A DNA stretch of 27,236 nt from Candidatus Pacearchaeota archaeon CG10_big_fil_rev_8_21_14_0_10_30_48 (GCA_002763155.1 PFCU01000052.1:1-27236), one strand, 5' to 3'; shown: positions 14,757 through 22,943, numbered from the stretch's first letter. Notes: generated by a model from the sequence alone, not told the origin. Translations and numbers: made by a program.

Positions 14757-16319
14757 TTAACTGGTATTACCTTCAGTTAAATTTTCACTTACAGAATTAA
14801 TTTCTTCACTAACATTAACAACTTCTTCATTAACTCCAGTTCCATTAGTTTCAATAATTTCTGAAGAGTTTTCATCTACAGCATCATTAACCACAATTTC
14901 CTTACTAAGATCATAAAGATTTTCAGCACCTAAATATTTCTCAGCGTCTTTAGTTTCAATTTTTGATTCCAATAAAGATTTTGATAATCGTTTCAAAAAT
15001 TTAGCTCTATCTACTTCAATCTGATAATTAATTTCAGTTTCATCAAGTTTAATATCGTAAGAGCTTTCAGACCAATAACTCCCCATTTCAAATCTTATTA
15101 TTAATCTCTCTCCAGATTCAACAGCCTTAGAAATTTCAGCTGTATCTTTCCCTGTGTTTTCTTTCAAAATTGAAAGTTCCTTATCATTCAAAGCAAGATC
15201 CTTAGTAAGTTCAATTTCTGTAGGAACAATTTCTTCTGTAATAGTTGTTTGTTGAGGATTATCAACACTTAAAACACTTGAAACTGAAATAAGGTTTTCA
15301 CCCTCGTAGTTTAATTCAACAACTAATTCTCCTTCTTCAACATCTAAATTCAATGAAGTTAAATCAATTTCCAAATCATAAGTATAATCTCCTCCAAGAT
15401 AATCTTCGCCAAATCCTGTTTCTTCTACATAATCTGTGCTAATTGTAACTATATTTCCTTGTTGAGAAATTGTAACATCTTGAGACGAAGAAATAATTTC
15501 CGCTTTCTCTCCAGGATTTAATTCATAAGTATATGGTTCATTTTTATTCACAGTCCCAGAAACTTCTGTTTCTAAAGAAGCCACAACGCCTCCTGTAATT
15601 CCTGCTATTCCTCCTCCTAAACTTTCTCCAGAGCTAGTATCAGAACTCTCTCCAGAACCACTATTAGAATTTTCATTAGGAGAATTTTCATTAGGAGAAT
15701 TTTCATCACTCTTATCATTTTTTTTCTCATTAGAATTATCTTTAGCTTCTTTCGAATTTCCATTATTCTTAGAATCACTTATTTCATCTGAAGCAATCAA
15801 ACTTTCTTCAGTTGTTATTTCAGTAGTTGTCGTTTCAGTTGTTGTTCCTTCTGTTGTTGTTCCTTCTGTTGTTGTTTCCCCACTTGAATCTCCTGAATTA
15901 GAAGAACCAGAATTACCTTCTGAATTTCCTGCCTTTGTTACTTTCATCACAAAATCAACATCTGAACTTTTTGTTCCAGCAACTCCGAATCCATTACCTG
16001 AACCGGTTAATGAAAAACCCTCTCCATAAAAATTACCCTCGACAGAATCTTCATTAACTAAATCCTTAAGCAAATATTCATAAGAAGAATCTCCTATAGA
16101 AATTAAAACATTAGTATCCTCTGGAATTAACTCTCCTGGTTTCAAAGACAATAACATTTTTCCATCTAAAGTTGAATTAGGATCGTAATTAGTAGTAATA
16201 GATAAAATTGCGTTACCTGTCAAAGCAGTATAATTAAAATAAAACATAGAAAGAATTCCTAAGGCTAAAAATCCTGCCACAATAAGAATTTTTCTAGCGC
16301 CTATATTTCTTCTCACCAT
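14757..16319 (-). CDS. Secreted or membrane-anchored surface protein with Ser/Thr/Asn linker (520 aa)
   Basis: An N-terminal hydrophobic segment (about 11-29, ILIVAGFLALGILSMFYFNY) acts as signal peptide or anchor. Residues 35-125 are a beta-rich domain. Residues 130-235 are a low-complexity linker of Gly, Ser, Thr, Glu and Asn, with TTTEGTTTE and PNENS repeats that come from short DNA duplications. Residues 255-360 are a second beta-rich domain, and the C-terminal part is acidic and helical with several NxS/T sequons. I recognise no named family. The gene follows the 16321-17025 gene after one base and ends the three-gene operon that starts at 17316. It is most likely extracellular. The linker resembles an O-glycosylated stalk. 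Confidence 0.75.
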   Translation of the reverse strand: MVRRNIGARKILIVAGFLALGILSMFYFNYTALTGNAILSITTNYDPNSTLDGKMLLSLKPGELIPEDTNVLISIGDSSYEYLLKDLVNEDSVEGNFYGEGFSLTGSGNGFGVAGTKSSDVDFVMKVTKAGNSEGNSGSSNSGDSSGETTTEGTTTEGTTTETTTTEITTEESLIASDEISDSKNNGNSKEAKDNSNEKKNDKSDENSPNENSPNENSNSGSGESSDTSSGESLGGGIAGITGGVVASLETEVSGTVNKNEPYTYELNPGEKAEIISSSQDVTISQQGNIVTISTDYVEETGFGEDYLGGDYTYDLEIDLTSLNLDVEEGELVVELNYEGENLISVSSVLSVDNPQQTTITEEIVPTEIELTKDLALNDKELSILKENTGKDTAEISKAVESGERLIIRFEMGSYWSESSYDIKLDETEINYQIEVDRAKFLKRLSKSLLESKIETKDAEKYLGAENLYDLSKEIVVNDAVDENSSEIIETNGTGVNEEVVNVSEEINSVSENLTEGNTS

Positions 16320-16320
16320 T

Positions 16321-17025
16321 TTAGTTAGTTGTCTCCACAGTTGTTACAACATTATTCCAAGAAACACTTCCAGATTTCTGAACATAAACTGAAATAATAT
16401 CTCCAGGACTATAAGTTACAACATTTTCAGATTGCAAATCAAAATCAATTGCGGTTTTTCCGTCGCTATCAATCAAATTATAGAATCCTGTATCAACTCC
16501 ATTTTTATAAACACTAATCAAAAGTTTACCTTTTCCAGATAATTCCAAGCTTGAAGAAATTCCAGTAACGCTTCCCTCTCTTAACATTACATAACCAATT
16601 TGTTCTCCGGTTTTTACTCCAGTTGAAGTTTCCAAATAATCAGATTTAGAAGATTCTGTAGAAAGACCAAAGTAAAGGTTTTGAACATTTTTCATTGGCG
16701 CTTCTTTTTTCTTAAAATCATTTGTAGCAAAAGTCACAACAAAAATTTTTTTAGGAAATCCTACTTCATCAGTAAAATTTACTTCATAAATTCCAAGATT
16801 GTTTTCATTTATTTCTTTAATTTCTAAATCGTCGGGAAGATTACTTTGATTCACAGAATTAACACTTTTTACCTCTCCATTTTTTGCAATATCGCTTTTT
16901 TCAACAAAACCTTTAACAAATTTTTCAGTAGTTGCGTCAATAGTATTTGAGATTTCCTGAGCAAGAACTCCCGCTGATAAAACCAATAAAATTACTAAAA
17001 ATGAAAGCAATACCTCTTTTTTCAT
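16321..17025 (-). CDS. Secreted protein of unknown function (234 aa)
   Basis: A clear signal peptide (MKKEVLLSFLVILLVLSAGV then LAQE) suggests cleavage after the Ala at about residue 22. The mature part has an N-terminal helical region, a strand-rich centre (YEVNFTDEVGFPKKIFVVTF) and a C-terminal domain of about 90 residues rich in strands (GKGKLLISVYKNG, GDIISVYVQKSGSV). It is not a family I can name. The frame could start six bases earlier at a TTG (17031), but the ATG at 17025 gives the canonical signal peptide and is preferred. It lies 15 nt behind the small membrane-protein gene and 1 nt ahead of the 520-aa gene, so the three are co-transcribed. Confidence 0.75.
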   Translation of the reverse strand: MKKEVLLSFLVILLVLSAGVLAQEISNTIDATTEKFVKGFVEKSDIAKNGEVKSVNSVNQSNLPDDLEIKEINENNLGIYEVNFTDEVGFPKKIFVVTFATNDFKKKEAPMKNVQNLYFGLSTESSKSDYLETSTGVKTGEQIGYVMLREGSVTGISSSLELSGKGKLLISVYKNGVDTGFYNLIDSDGKTAIDFDLQSENVVTYSPGDIISVYVQKSGSVSWNNVVTTVETTN

Positions 17026-17040
17026 GTTCAAAATACGAAT

Positions 17041-17316
17041 TTAATTAATTGCTTCGTTAGTTCCTGTTCCAACTTGAGGGGTTTGTTGTGAAGGGTTATA
17101 TTTCACAAGTACAACAGAGTTTTCTCCATCGCCAATTGCAACATAACCTTGCTGGTCAACAACATCCAAAATTGCATTGACTACATTCTGTTGTGCTTCA
17201 ACTTGCTTTGCAACAATATATCCTTGTATTTTCGGTCCAATAAAAGCCACATAAGCTAAAGCAATAGCCAAAAGAACAATAATCAATAAAGCAATGCCAA
17301 ATCTTTTATCTCTCAT
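17041..17316 (-). CDS. Small single-pass membrane protein (91 aa), first gene of envelope operon
   Basis: After four charged residues (MRDKR) comes a hydrophobic helix, FGIALLIIVLLAIALAYVAF (6-25). A short outward-facing domain follows, with a helical part (IVAKQVEAQQNVVNAILDVV) and a Gly/Thr/Gln-rich end. The layout recalls type IV pilin-like proteins, but no class III signal-peptide site is visible, so I do not call it a pilin. The ATG has an AGGAGG Shine-Dalgarno five bases upstream. A TTTATAAA box at 17354-17361 predicts a leader of about 16 nt. It leads an operon with two secreted proteins. Confidence 0.72.
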   Translation of the reverse strand: MRDKRFGIALLIIVLLAIALAYVAFIGPKIQGYIVAKQVEAQQNVVNAILDVVDQQGYVAIGDGENSVVLVKYNPSQQTPQVGTGTNEAIN

Positions 17317-17361
17317 AATATCCTCCTTTCATAAATTAAAAGAGATAAACATATTTATAAA
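17317..17361 (-). promoter_or_regulatory. TATA box and Shine-Dalgarno leader of the envelope operon
   Basis: TTTATAAA (17354-17361) predicts initiation near 17332. The resulting leader of about 16 nt carries AAAGGAGG followed by ATATT and the ATG. This contrasts with the leaderless layout of most other genes in the window. Confidence 0.65.
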
Positions 17362-17528
17362 TTATTCTATAATGAACTAAATTATAATTCAAAGGTTTTA
17401 TCAATTATAATCAAACACGCGCTCCGCGCTTCTGGGAAAATAAATTCTCAAAAATAATTCTTATATTAACAATTTAATAAAGACAAATCTTCGATTTGTC
17501 CAATCTTCGCGACTGAAAGGAGCGATTA
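17362..17528. terminator. Spacer after the aIF2-gamma gene with a perfect hairpin
   Basis: GACAAATC-TTC-GATTTGTC (17482-17500) is a perfect 8-bp stem with a 3-nt loop, 29-47 nt past the aIF2-gamma stop. A smaller GCGC-TCC-GCGC lies at 17419-17429. The larger hairpin is a plausible end point or stabiliser of the aIF2-gamma mRNA. No gene is seen here. Confidence 0.45.
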
Positions 17529-18722
17529 TCAAACAATCTCACCAACACCAATTAATCTCCAGTGTCCGCCAAAATTCTTCGCAATACCGACGCTATCACC
17601 TTTGAAAGATACAACAGGAATATTCAGTTCCAAATCTAATTCTCCATTATGAACTGCAACGATTTTTCCAACAGTTATCGAAGTATTAACACTCATCATC
17701 AAAAGGTCATTAATTCGAAAGTCATCAATTTTCTCGTGCGTTTCAGTTCCTTCAACTTCTGAAAAATGCAAAGCTTTTAATTTTATTCGACTGACAATTT
17801 CCGGCAACTCTCCCTCTAATCCTGCAACACAACCAGAAAGATTATCAGTTTTAGTTAAAGCCATATCTAAAGAAGTTTCTATCGACAAACTTCCACCAGG
17901 AGTTGCTTCCTTAACTTCAAAATTCCCTCGTCTAATAGATAAAATTTTAGTCTTCACAGTTTCATAACTCACAACTCCTTTTTCTTTAATGAAAAGTCCG
18001 GGTTTAATTTCTATTTTATCTCCGACTTTAAGTTTTCCTCTTTTCAATGCGCCTCCCAAAACTCCTCCAGATAAATTTTCAATCTTTGTTCCAGGTCGAT
18101 TAATATCAAAACTCCTCGCAACAACAAATAAAGGTTTACTATTCATATCTCTTTGAGGAATTTCAATATTTCCAAAAGTTTCCAAAAGTTTAGAAATATT
18201 AATTCCTTGCTGAGCACTAACAGGAATGACCGGAGAATTTTCTGCAGAAGTTCCCTTGACAAAATTTTTAATTATATTATAATTTTTAATCGCATTCTCT
18301 TTAGAAACAAGGTCAATTTTATTTTGTACAATAATTATTTTTTTAATTCCCTTCGCCTGTAAAGCAACAAGATGTTCACGTGTCTGAGGTTTAATTCCTT
18401 CATTAGCAGCTATTACCAAAACCGCAGCGTCGACAATTGCCGCTCCAGATAACATAGTCGCCATTAACATTTCATGCCCAGGAACATCAACAAAAGTCAA
18501 ATATCTCATCGGTTCACCATCTTTAATATTATAACCTTCTTTATTTTTTCTAAGAATAGCATCGGCATAACCAAGTTTAATAGTAATTCCTCGTTTCAAT
18601 TCTTCACTATGTGAATCTGCGAACTTTCCAGTAAGGGCTTGTAAAAGAGTTGTCTTCCCATGGTCAATATGTCCAACAATTCCTATATTCAATACCGGTA
18701 ATTTTGAAATATCTTCTATCAT
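17529..18722 (-). CDS. eif2g: Translation initiation factor aIF2, gamma subunit
   Basis: This GTPase subunit of the ternary complex carries initiator Met-tRNA to the small ribosomal subunit. The 397-aa length fits a slightly short archaeal aIF2-gamma. G domain: GHIDHGKT (17-24), switch-1 RGITI (T47), DVPGHE (79-84), NKID (134-137), and SAQQG as G5. Family-specific stretches include VIAANEGIKPQTREHL and, in the beta-barrel domains, FDINRPGTKIENLSGGVLGG and HWRLIGVGEIV at the C-terminus. The stretch between switch 1 and DVPGH (about 52-78), which normally holds a four-Cys zinc knuckle, has no Cys at all. An A/T octamer (18744-18751) stands 25.5 nt upstream. It lies downstream of three unknown genes and eS6 on the same strand. 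Confidence 0.96.
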   Translation of the reverse strand: MIEDISKLPVLNIGIVGHIDHGKTTLLQALTGKFADSHSEELKRGITIKLGYADAILRKNKEGYNIKDGEPMRYLTFVDVPGHEMLMATMLSGAAIVDAAVLVIAANEGIKPQTREHLVALQAKGIKKIIIVQNKIDLVSKENAIKNYNIIKNFVKGTSAENSPVIPVSAQQGINISKLLETFGNIEIPQRDMNSKPLFVVARSFDINRPGTKIENLSGGVLGGALKRGKLKVGDKIEIKPGLFIKEKGVVSYETVKTKILSIRRGNFEVKEATPGGSLSIETSLDMALTKTDNLSGCVAGLEGELPEIVSRIKLKALHFSEVEGTETHEKIDDFRINDLLMMSVNTSITVGKIVAVHNGELDLELNIPVVSFKGDSVGIAKNFGGHWRLIGVGEIV

Positions 18723-18893
18723 ACAATTCTGAGAAAAAGTTTGTTAAAAAAGGTTTGGGTTTGGGGTTTGTTGAGAAATTAAATTCGTTTAGCAACTTGT
18801 TTAGAATCAATGTTTAAGGAATAAGTTTCATTAATTAGAAAGAAATTAAAAGATAGAATATCCTAAGAGGAATTATTTATATTTCTGATACAA
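18723..18893. promoter_or_regulatory. aIF2-gamma upstream spacer with a G-rich run
   Basis: TTTTTTAA on the minus strand (18744-18751) is at the standard 25.5-nt distance from the ATG and is the best TATA candidate. Just beyond it the plus strand reads GG-TTT-GGG-TTT-GGGG-TTTG (18752-18770), a short guanine-run tract near the BRE position. No gene is seen in the 171-bp spacer. Confidence 0.45.
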
Positions 18894-20132
18894 TTATCCT
18901 TTTCTAACTCTTCTTAATTCATCTTGAAGATTATGATATTGTTCTTCATTCCCAATTGATTCTCCTGAAATAGTCAAATTGATTCCCCCTTTAGTAAAGG
19001 TATATCTTACGTCTTCGCTATAGTCTCTAGAACATCCTCTTTGATCCCACTTTCTTTCATTGTGGGGTAGAACATATTCGATTTGCCCCATTTTATCTCC
19101 TCCAGTTATAAAAACTAAATCAAATTTTAGTGGATATTTTGGTTTTAATTTAAGAAGGAAGAATCCTCCCCAATACTCCCTATTATTAATGTTATATATA
19201 TCTTTATCTTTTAGTGTTGTTCTTGGAGCATTTTTAAACGGAATAGCAGAAAATGCTAATGCTTGGCCCAAATCATTTTTATTTATTCCTCTTAAACTAA
19301 TTTGTTTTTCTAATGTTTTTTCAATAGCTTCTAAAATATTTTCAGTTGTTCTAACTCTCGTATTAGTTCCAGCAGATAAGAAACTTGCGTAATCTATCGA
19401 ATCTCCTCTCCATTTCATAAACCAAGGTTTTCTAACTCCCTTAAAATCGGAATTTCCAAAACTATAAAATCTGGTTAAATCATTAAATTGCTTGGAAGTT
19501 CTAATTATTTGCATTGTAGAACTAGAGCTTGGAACATAAAAACTTTCTTCACTATCCTCTAATAATTTATTCCAGACAACATGATACTTCATCCTTCCTT
19601 CTCTAATCAGAATTGGAAATTCTTTAGAATGTTGGTCATAACCTTGTAAATGAATATCTTCTCTTACTGCAAGTTCAAATTTTCCATTTTCTGTTTCACT
19701 AATTGCAAACCCAACCTGTGATTGTAATTTTTTTCCACCTCTATTTGCTAACTCTTTACTCCACTCATCTTCAGAAACAGGGACATATGAATATCCTTTT
19801 TCTCCTCTATTTTTTCCATCGATACCTTTTCTAAATTTTTGTGTTACATCTAAAAATGATTTTTCTTCTTCAGCTAACTCACAAATCTTTTCTAAATCTG
19901 GATTCAATGAAGCTACAGAAGGTAACCCATTTGAAGAGATAGATAAAATGGATTGAGTTCCATTTGAATTAATATATTTTAAAAAATCTCTTTCATTTTC
20001 AATTATACTTTTCATTTGAAAATGCATTAGATATTGCAAACTTTTTTCATTGCTCATAGAAATTCTTTTATCAACTTCACTTTCTAAATGGTCTAAATAA
20101 TCAAAAAGTTCTTCATTAACAAGAGTAGCCAT
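18894..20132 (-). CDS. Unrecognised protein (412 aa), paralogue of the upstream gene
   Basis: There is no signal peptide, membrane helix or known enzyme motif. Its N-terminal 20 residues (MATLVNEELFDYLDHLESEV) equal those of the gene upstream, with identical DNA. Beyond that the two still align at low identity: NGLPS.ASL.PDLE near residue 68, a block E.ENGKFEL.V near 150-160, then .YPL/FPI...GK.KYQ/KYHV near 170-190. The C-terminal half (strand-rich, with LKPKYPLKFDLVFITGGDKM near 330-350) has no counterpart, as the paralogue is shorter. It starts one base after the paralogue's stop, so they form an operon. Probably cytosolic; the function is unknown. Confidence 0.72.
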   Translation of the reverse strand: MATLVNEELFDYLDHLESEVDKRISMSNEKSLQYLMHFQMKSIIENERDFLKYINSNGTQSILSISSNGLPSVASLNPDLEKICELAEEEKSFLDVTQKFRKGIDGKNRGEKGYSYVPVSEDEWSKELANRGGKKLQSQVGFAISETENGKFELAVREDIHLQGYDQHSKEFPILIREGRMKYHVVWNKLLEDSEESFYVPSSSSTMQIIRTSKQFNDLTRFYSFGNSDFKGVRKPWFMKWRGDSIDYASFLSAGTNTRVRTTENILEAIEKTLEKQISLRGINKNDLGQALAFSAIPFKNAPRTTLKDKDIYNINNREYWGGFFLLKLKPKYPLKFDLVFITGGDKMGQIEYVLPHNERKWDQRGCSRDYSEDVRYTFTKGGINLTISGESIGNEEQYHNLQDELRRVRKG

Positions 20133-20136
20133 TTTA
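20071..20136 (-). repeat. 66-bp perfect repeat, downstream copy (5' end of 412-aa gene)
   Basis: Identical base for base to 21116-21181. It covers the start codon, 21 further codons and the four bases before the ATG, including the TAA that ends the upstream paralogue. The genes diverge sharply on either side. Confidence 0.9.
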
Positions 20137-21177
20137 TAAACTATCCCTGATATTTAGGGCAAAATGATCATGCAAATCTTCTTTAATAATTTTTGTAATT
20201 TGGGTTTTAAACTTATAATCTTTTATAACTACTTCTCCCTTATCACTTTGCGAAAAAATGAGTTTTTTCGTTTCTATAGGAATTTCTTTTTCCCAGAATA
20301 AAAATCTTTTTTTAATGAAACTTTTTTTAATATGGCTTATCCCACGATAATCTAAATAAAAAGTTTCATATGGGTTTTCTTCTGCTAATCGTTTTGCAAG
20401 CATTGTTGTTATAATATTACATCGATCAGAGGAGTTACAACTTTTTATTATAGCCAATTCATCTTCTAAGGAACTTATAGCCAATTCATCTTCTAAGGAA
20501 ATTAGATTGTTGCATTGAATAGAAGAACCCTTGATTAAATTATCCCATTTATTTCTTTTCCCTTTTTTATCAAATGGAACTAATGCGTAAGGCGTGCTAA
20601 AAAAATTATGCTCGCTATCTGAGAATAATTTTCCAAATGCAATCTGATATTTTGTTTTTCCTTTAATCATTGCAAGAGGATATTTTTTGGAAAATCTGTC
20701 AATACAATCATCATAAATTTTCTTTTTTACGCTCAGTTCTAATTTACCATCTTCTGTTTCATCGATATCAAAAGAATATTTTTCAATTAATTTTTCTGAA
20801 TTCTTCTTTAATAAATTAAACAAATCTTGTTTAGATGTCTCTTTATAATTAACTCCTTCATTATTATCTTGCTCCCAAGGTTTGTAAGTTTCTGCTACTT
20901 CTTTAAAAATACTATTTTCATCTCCCAGTTTGGCTATTGTTTCAAGATCTGGCCTTAAGGATTCAATTGTTGGTAATCCATTTCCATTAAATGCAAGCGT
21001 TGCGTTAGATTTATGAATTTGTTCAAGAAAGATTTTTTCAGCATTTATTATTCTACCCATACATTCATGCATTTCATATCTAAACTCTTTTTTATCATAT
21101 TCAGAGTTTAATCGCTCAACTTCACTTTCTAAATGGTCTAAATAATCAAAAAGTTCTTCATTAACAAGAGTAGCCAT
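20134..21177 (-). CDS. Unrecognised protein (347 aa), paralogue of the downstream gene
   Basis: Soluble-looking, charged, mixed helix and strand, with no motif I can assign. It shares the first 22 codons exactly with the 412-aa gene and weaker similarity over the first 200 residues (GNGLPTIESLRPDLE near 73-87, ETEDGKLELSV near 160-170, YPLAMIKGKTKYQIAFGKL near 186-204). Near residues 226-245 the seven-residue unit SSLEDELAI occurs twice in tandem (an exact DNA duplication around 20452-20500). An AGGAG Shine-Dalgarno nine bases before the ATG supports the start, and the usual TATA octamer at 25.5 nt is absent. It heads a two-gene unit with the 412-aa paralogue, one base apart. Confidence 0.72.
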   Translation of the reverse strand: MATLVNEELFDYLDHLESEVERLNSEYDKKEFRYEMHECMGRIINAEKIFLEQIHKSNATLAFNGNGLPTIESLRPDLETIAKLGDENSIFKEVAETYKPWEQDNNEGVNYKETSKQDLFNLLKKNSEKLIEKYSFDIDETEDGKLELSVKKKIYDDCIDRFSKKYPLAMIKGKTKYQIAFGKLFSDSEHNFFSTPYALVPFDKKGKRNKWDNLIKGSSIQCNNLISLEDELAISSLEDELAIIKSCNSSDRCNIITTMLAKRLAEENPYETFYLDYRGISHIKKSFIKKRFLFWEKEIPIETKKLIFSQSDKGEVVIKDYKFKTQITKIIKEDLHDHFALNIRDSL

Positions 21178-21181
21178 TTTA
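21116..21181 (-). repeat. 66-bp perfect repeat, upstream copy (5' end of 347-aa gene)
   Basis: Second copy of 20071-20136, offset 1045 bp, with no mismatch. Perfect DNA identity including synonymous sites contrasts with the low protein identity of the rest of the paralogues. Confidence 0.9.
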
Positions 21182-21260
21182 GTTCTCTCCTTTCTTCACC
21201 TTAATCTCTAAAAAATATTTTCTAAATTTCATTTTCCGCACTTATATTCTATATTTATCC

Positions 21261-22214
21261 TCATTTTTTATTCGTTTTTTTATTTGGATTATGTAAATTT
21301 GGATTATGTAATTTTCCTCTAGGAGAATATTGCTGGTCTTCTAATCTAGGGGATGCATTTGCTGAGGAATTATTTAACTCAGTTTCTAATTGCTGGAGAG
21401 ATGCTTTAAATTCACCTGAACCACTCTCCTTCAAATCACACATTTTATTGTATCCTTGAATTAAACTTCTCATTCCATTAATATAAGCGGTTCCATATTG
21501 CCTAAGTGCCTGTTGACTTGTAATAGCAACTGTTCCACCTCTTCCTAAGTTTTGAAGTGTTCTTTGAATTTCTTCCATTCCTCCTCTTAATTGAGTTAAA
21601 TCAAAATAACTTCTAGTCATCCCTCCAATCCATTCACAGCCTACAAAACACAATGCGTTCATTGATTCTAAATATTGTTCACTTAAATTAACATGTTGTT
21701 TAAGCCAATCAAGATACTCTTGCTGTTTTTTCTCTCTCCTTTCAGAGGATAATCTTGAATCAACCTCGGCAAATAAATCTTTCATATCAATTTCTTCCCC
21801 ATCTAAAGAAATAACATAATCAATATCAGTATTAGCTTCAATAAATCCAATAAACTCTTGTGGACTCCAATTATCTTTAACTGCAGTATCATAAATTATA
21901 TTTAATTCAGCTATTCTTTTTTTTTCTTCTTGAGCTTTTTTACCAACTTTTACTAATGAGACTAGAGAATTATTAAGTCCTGTTCTTAATTCTGATTCTA
22001 AAGAATTTAAAGGTTTGATTGCTCTAACCTTTGTAACCGCTTTTCCAACAATAGGCATTCTTCCAATATATCCCATTACACCCATTCCATTATTTAAAGA
22101 TTTAGCTATTTGATAATCAATTTCTTTAGCTTCTTTAAAAGACTCTTCTAATCCCTTACCAATTTCGTGAGTAATTTCTCTTTCACGACCAAAACTAATT
22201 GTTGCTGGCACCAT
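21261..22214 (-). CDS. Unrecognised helical protein (317 aa)
   Basis: Mostly amphipathic helix without signal peptide or membrane segment. Mildly hydrophobic Gly-rich stretches occur at MGVMGYIGRMPIVGKA (about 44-59) and LCFVGCEWIGGM (about 188-199), the latter with the only Cys pair. A Gly-rich turn, NLGRGGTVAITSQQALRQYG, lies near 223-242. The C-terminus is basic and Asn/Pro-rich and ends with LHNPN twice, from a 15-bp tandem DNA repeat near 21286-21312. I cannot name a family. A TTTAAAAA box (minus strand, 22236-22243) stands 25.5 nt from the ATG; a second TTTATAAA (22221-22228) is only 10.5 nt away and is unlikely to serve this start. It lies between eS6 and the paralogue pair. Confidence 0.7.
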   Translation of the reverse strand: MVPATISFGREREITHEIGKGLEESFKEAKEIDYQIAKSLNNGMGVMGYIGRMPIVGKAVTKVRAIKPLNSLESELRTGLNNSLVSLVKVGKKAQEEKKRIAELNIIYDTAVKDNWSPQEFIGFIEANTDIDYVISLDGEEIDMKDLFAEVDSRLSSERREKKQQEYLDWLKQHVNLSEQYLESMNALCFVGCEWIGGMTRSYFDLTQLRGGMEEIQRTLQNLGRGGTVAITSQQALRQYGTAYINGMRSLIQGYNKMCDLKESGSGEFKASLQQLETELNNSSANASPRLEDQQYSPRGKLHNPNLHNPNKKTNKK

Positions 22215-22235
22215 AAGGAATTTATAAAATACAAC

Positions 22236-22243
22236 TTTTTAAA
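22236..22243 (-). promoter_or_regulatory. TATA box of the 317-aa gene
   Basis: TTTAAAAA on the minus strand, centred 25.5 nt from the ATG at 22214. Confidence 0.55.
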
Positions 22244-22292
22244 CTTTTCTATAAAATTGTTATTTTATAGTTACACCAATATTCTAATTAAA

Positions 22293-22688
22293 TCAAGCCG
22301 CAACAGCCACTTCTTTCTTTCCAAAAATATCTTCTAATTTTTTTGCGCCTTCTTTTACAACCATGGTATTAATTTGAATTGTAAAAACTGAAATCTCATT
22401 TCCTCTAACATTCTTTTTTCTACGAAGACCTTTATTCTTAACTTTACGGAAGAAAGGACCTTGAGTAAATAGAACTTTTCTTAAATTAGAGCCGGTTTGA
22501 CTAACCATTCCAGGGAATCCTGAACGATCACTAGTTCCAGTAATTTTTAATTCATATCCTTGTAAGTCTTTAGAAATCTCGCTACCACTAAAACTATCTC
22601 CGATTTTTTTTCCAATAAGACTCTCGTTCTCAGATTCGACCTTAAAAGTCTTCCCACCCTTAACTGAGATATTAATTTTAAAAGGCAT
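22293..22688 (-). CDS. rps6e: Small-subunit ribosomal protein eS6
   Basis: A protein of the 30S subunit specific to archaea and eukaryotes. The length (131 aa) fits archaeal eS6, which lacks the phosphorylated eukaryotic tail. Family features in order: N-terminal strand FKINISVKGGKTFKVE, IGKKIGDSFSG (25-35), GYELKITGTSDRSGFPGM (44-61, the conserved 'GGSDxxGFPM' region with Gly-Thr in place of Gly-Gly), KVLFTQGPFFRKV, and GLRRKKNVRGNEIS (86-99, the conserved 'GxRxRKxxRG'). The end EVAVAA is Ala-rich. The ATG has a TATA octamer 25.5 nt upstream. eS6 is often next to aIF2-gamma in archaeal genomes; here three genes intervene. Confidence 0.95.
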   Translation of the reverse strand: MPFKINISVKGGKTFKVESENESLIGKKIGDSFSGSEISKDLQGYELKITGTSDRSGFPGMVSQTGSNLRKVLFTQGPFFRKVKNKGLRRKKNVRGNEISVFTIQINTMVVKEGAKKLEDIFGKKEVAVAA

Positions 22689-22709
22689 GGATATCTATAA
22701 TTCAAAGTG

Positions 22710-22717
22710 TTTTTAAA
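22710..22717 (-). promoter_or_regulatory. TATA box of rps6e
   Basis: TTTAAAAA on the minus strand, centred 25.5 nt before the start codon, giving a leaderless eS6 mRNA. Confidence 0.6.
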
Positions 22718-22839
22718 CTTTACTAACCCTCAGTTTAACTGATAATTTTCCAAATCTAATTTATTAATTTTCCACTGAATATTCTCTCTTAAAACATATT
22801 ATCACAATTTTTAGTAAATTTTTACAAACCTCTTATGAA

Positions 22840-22879
22840 TTTTCTTATAATTACAAAATTTTTCTTATAATTACAAAAT
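22840..22879 (+). repeat. 20-bp tandem duplication in the divergent spacer
   Basis: TTTTCTTATAATTACAAAAT occurs twice in direct succession (22840-22859, 22860-22879) in the spacer between rps6e and the uppP-like gene. Each unit contains TTATAA. It lies over 120 bp from both starts, so a core-promoter role is doubtful. Confidence 0.7.
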
Positions 22880-22943
22880 AATTGGTGAGGAAATCTAACA
22901 AAGTTAATTTCTGAACACAAAGACAAACAAAACTTGTCCATTT

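Noticed and set aside
17026..17031. TTG start at 17031 for the secreted 234-aa protein
   Set aside because: The ATG two codons later gives the usual MKK signal-peptide start, and the TTG has no Shine-Dalgarno of its own.
17041..17316. Type IV pilin
   Set aside because: The hydrophobic N-terminal helix fits, but no prepilin-peptidase cleavage site is seen after the short charged start.
18752..18770. Four-run G-quadruplex
   Set aside because: Only three guanine runs of two or more, followed by single Gs. Too weak to claim a quadruplex.
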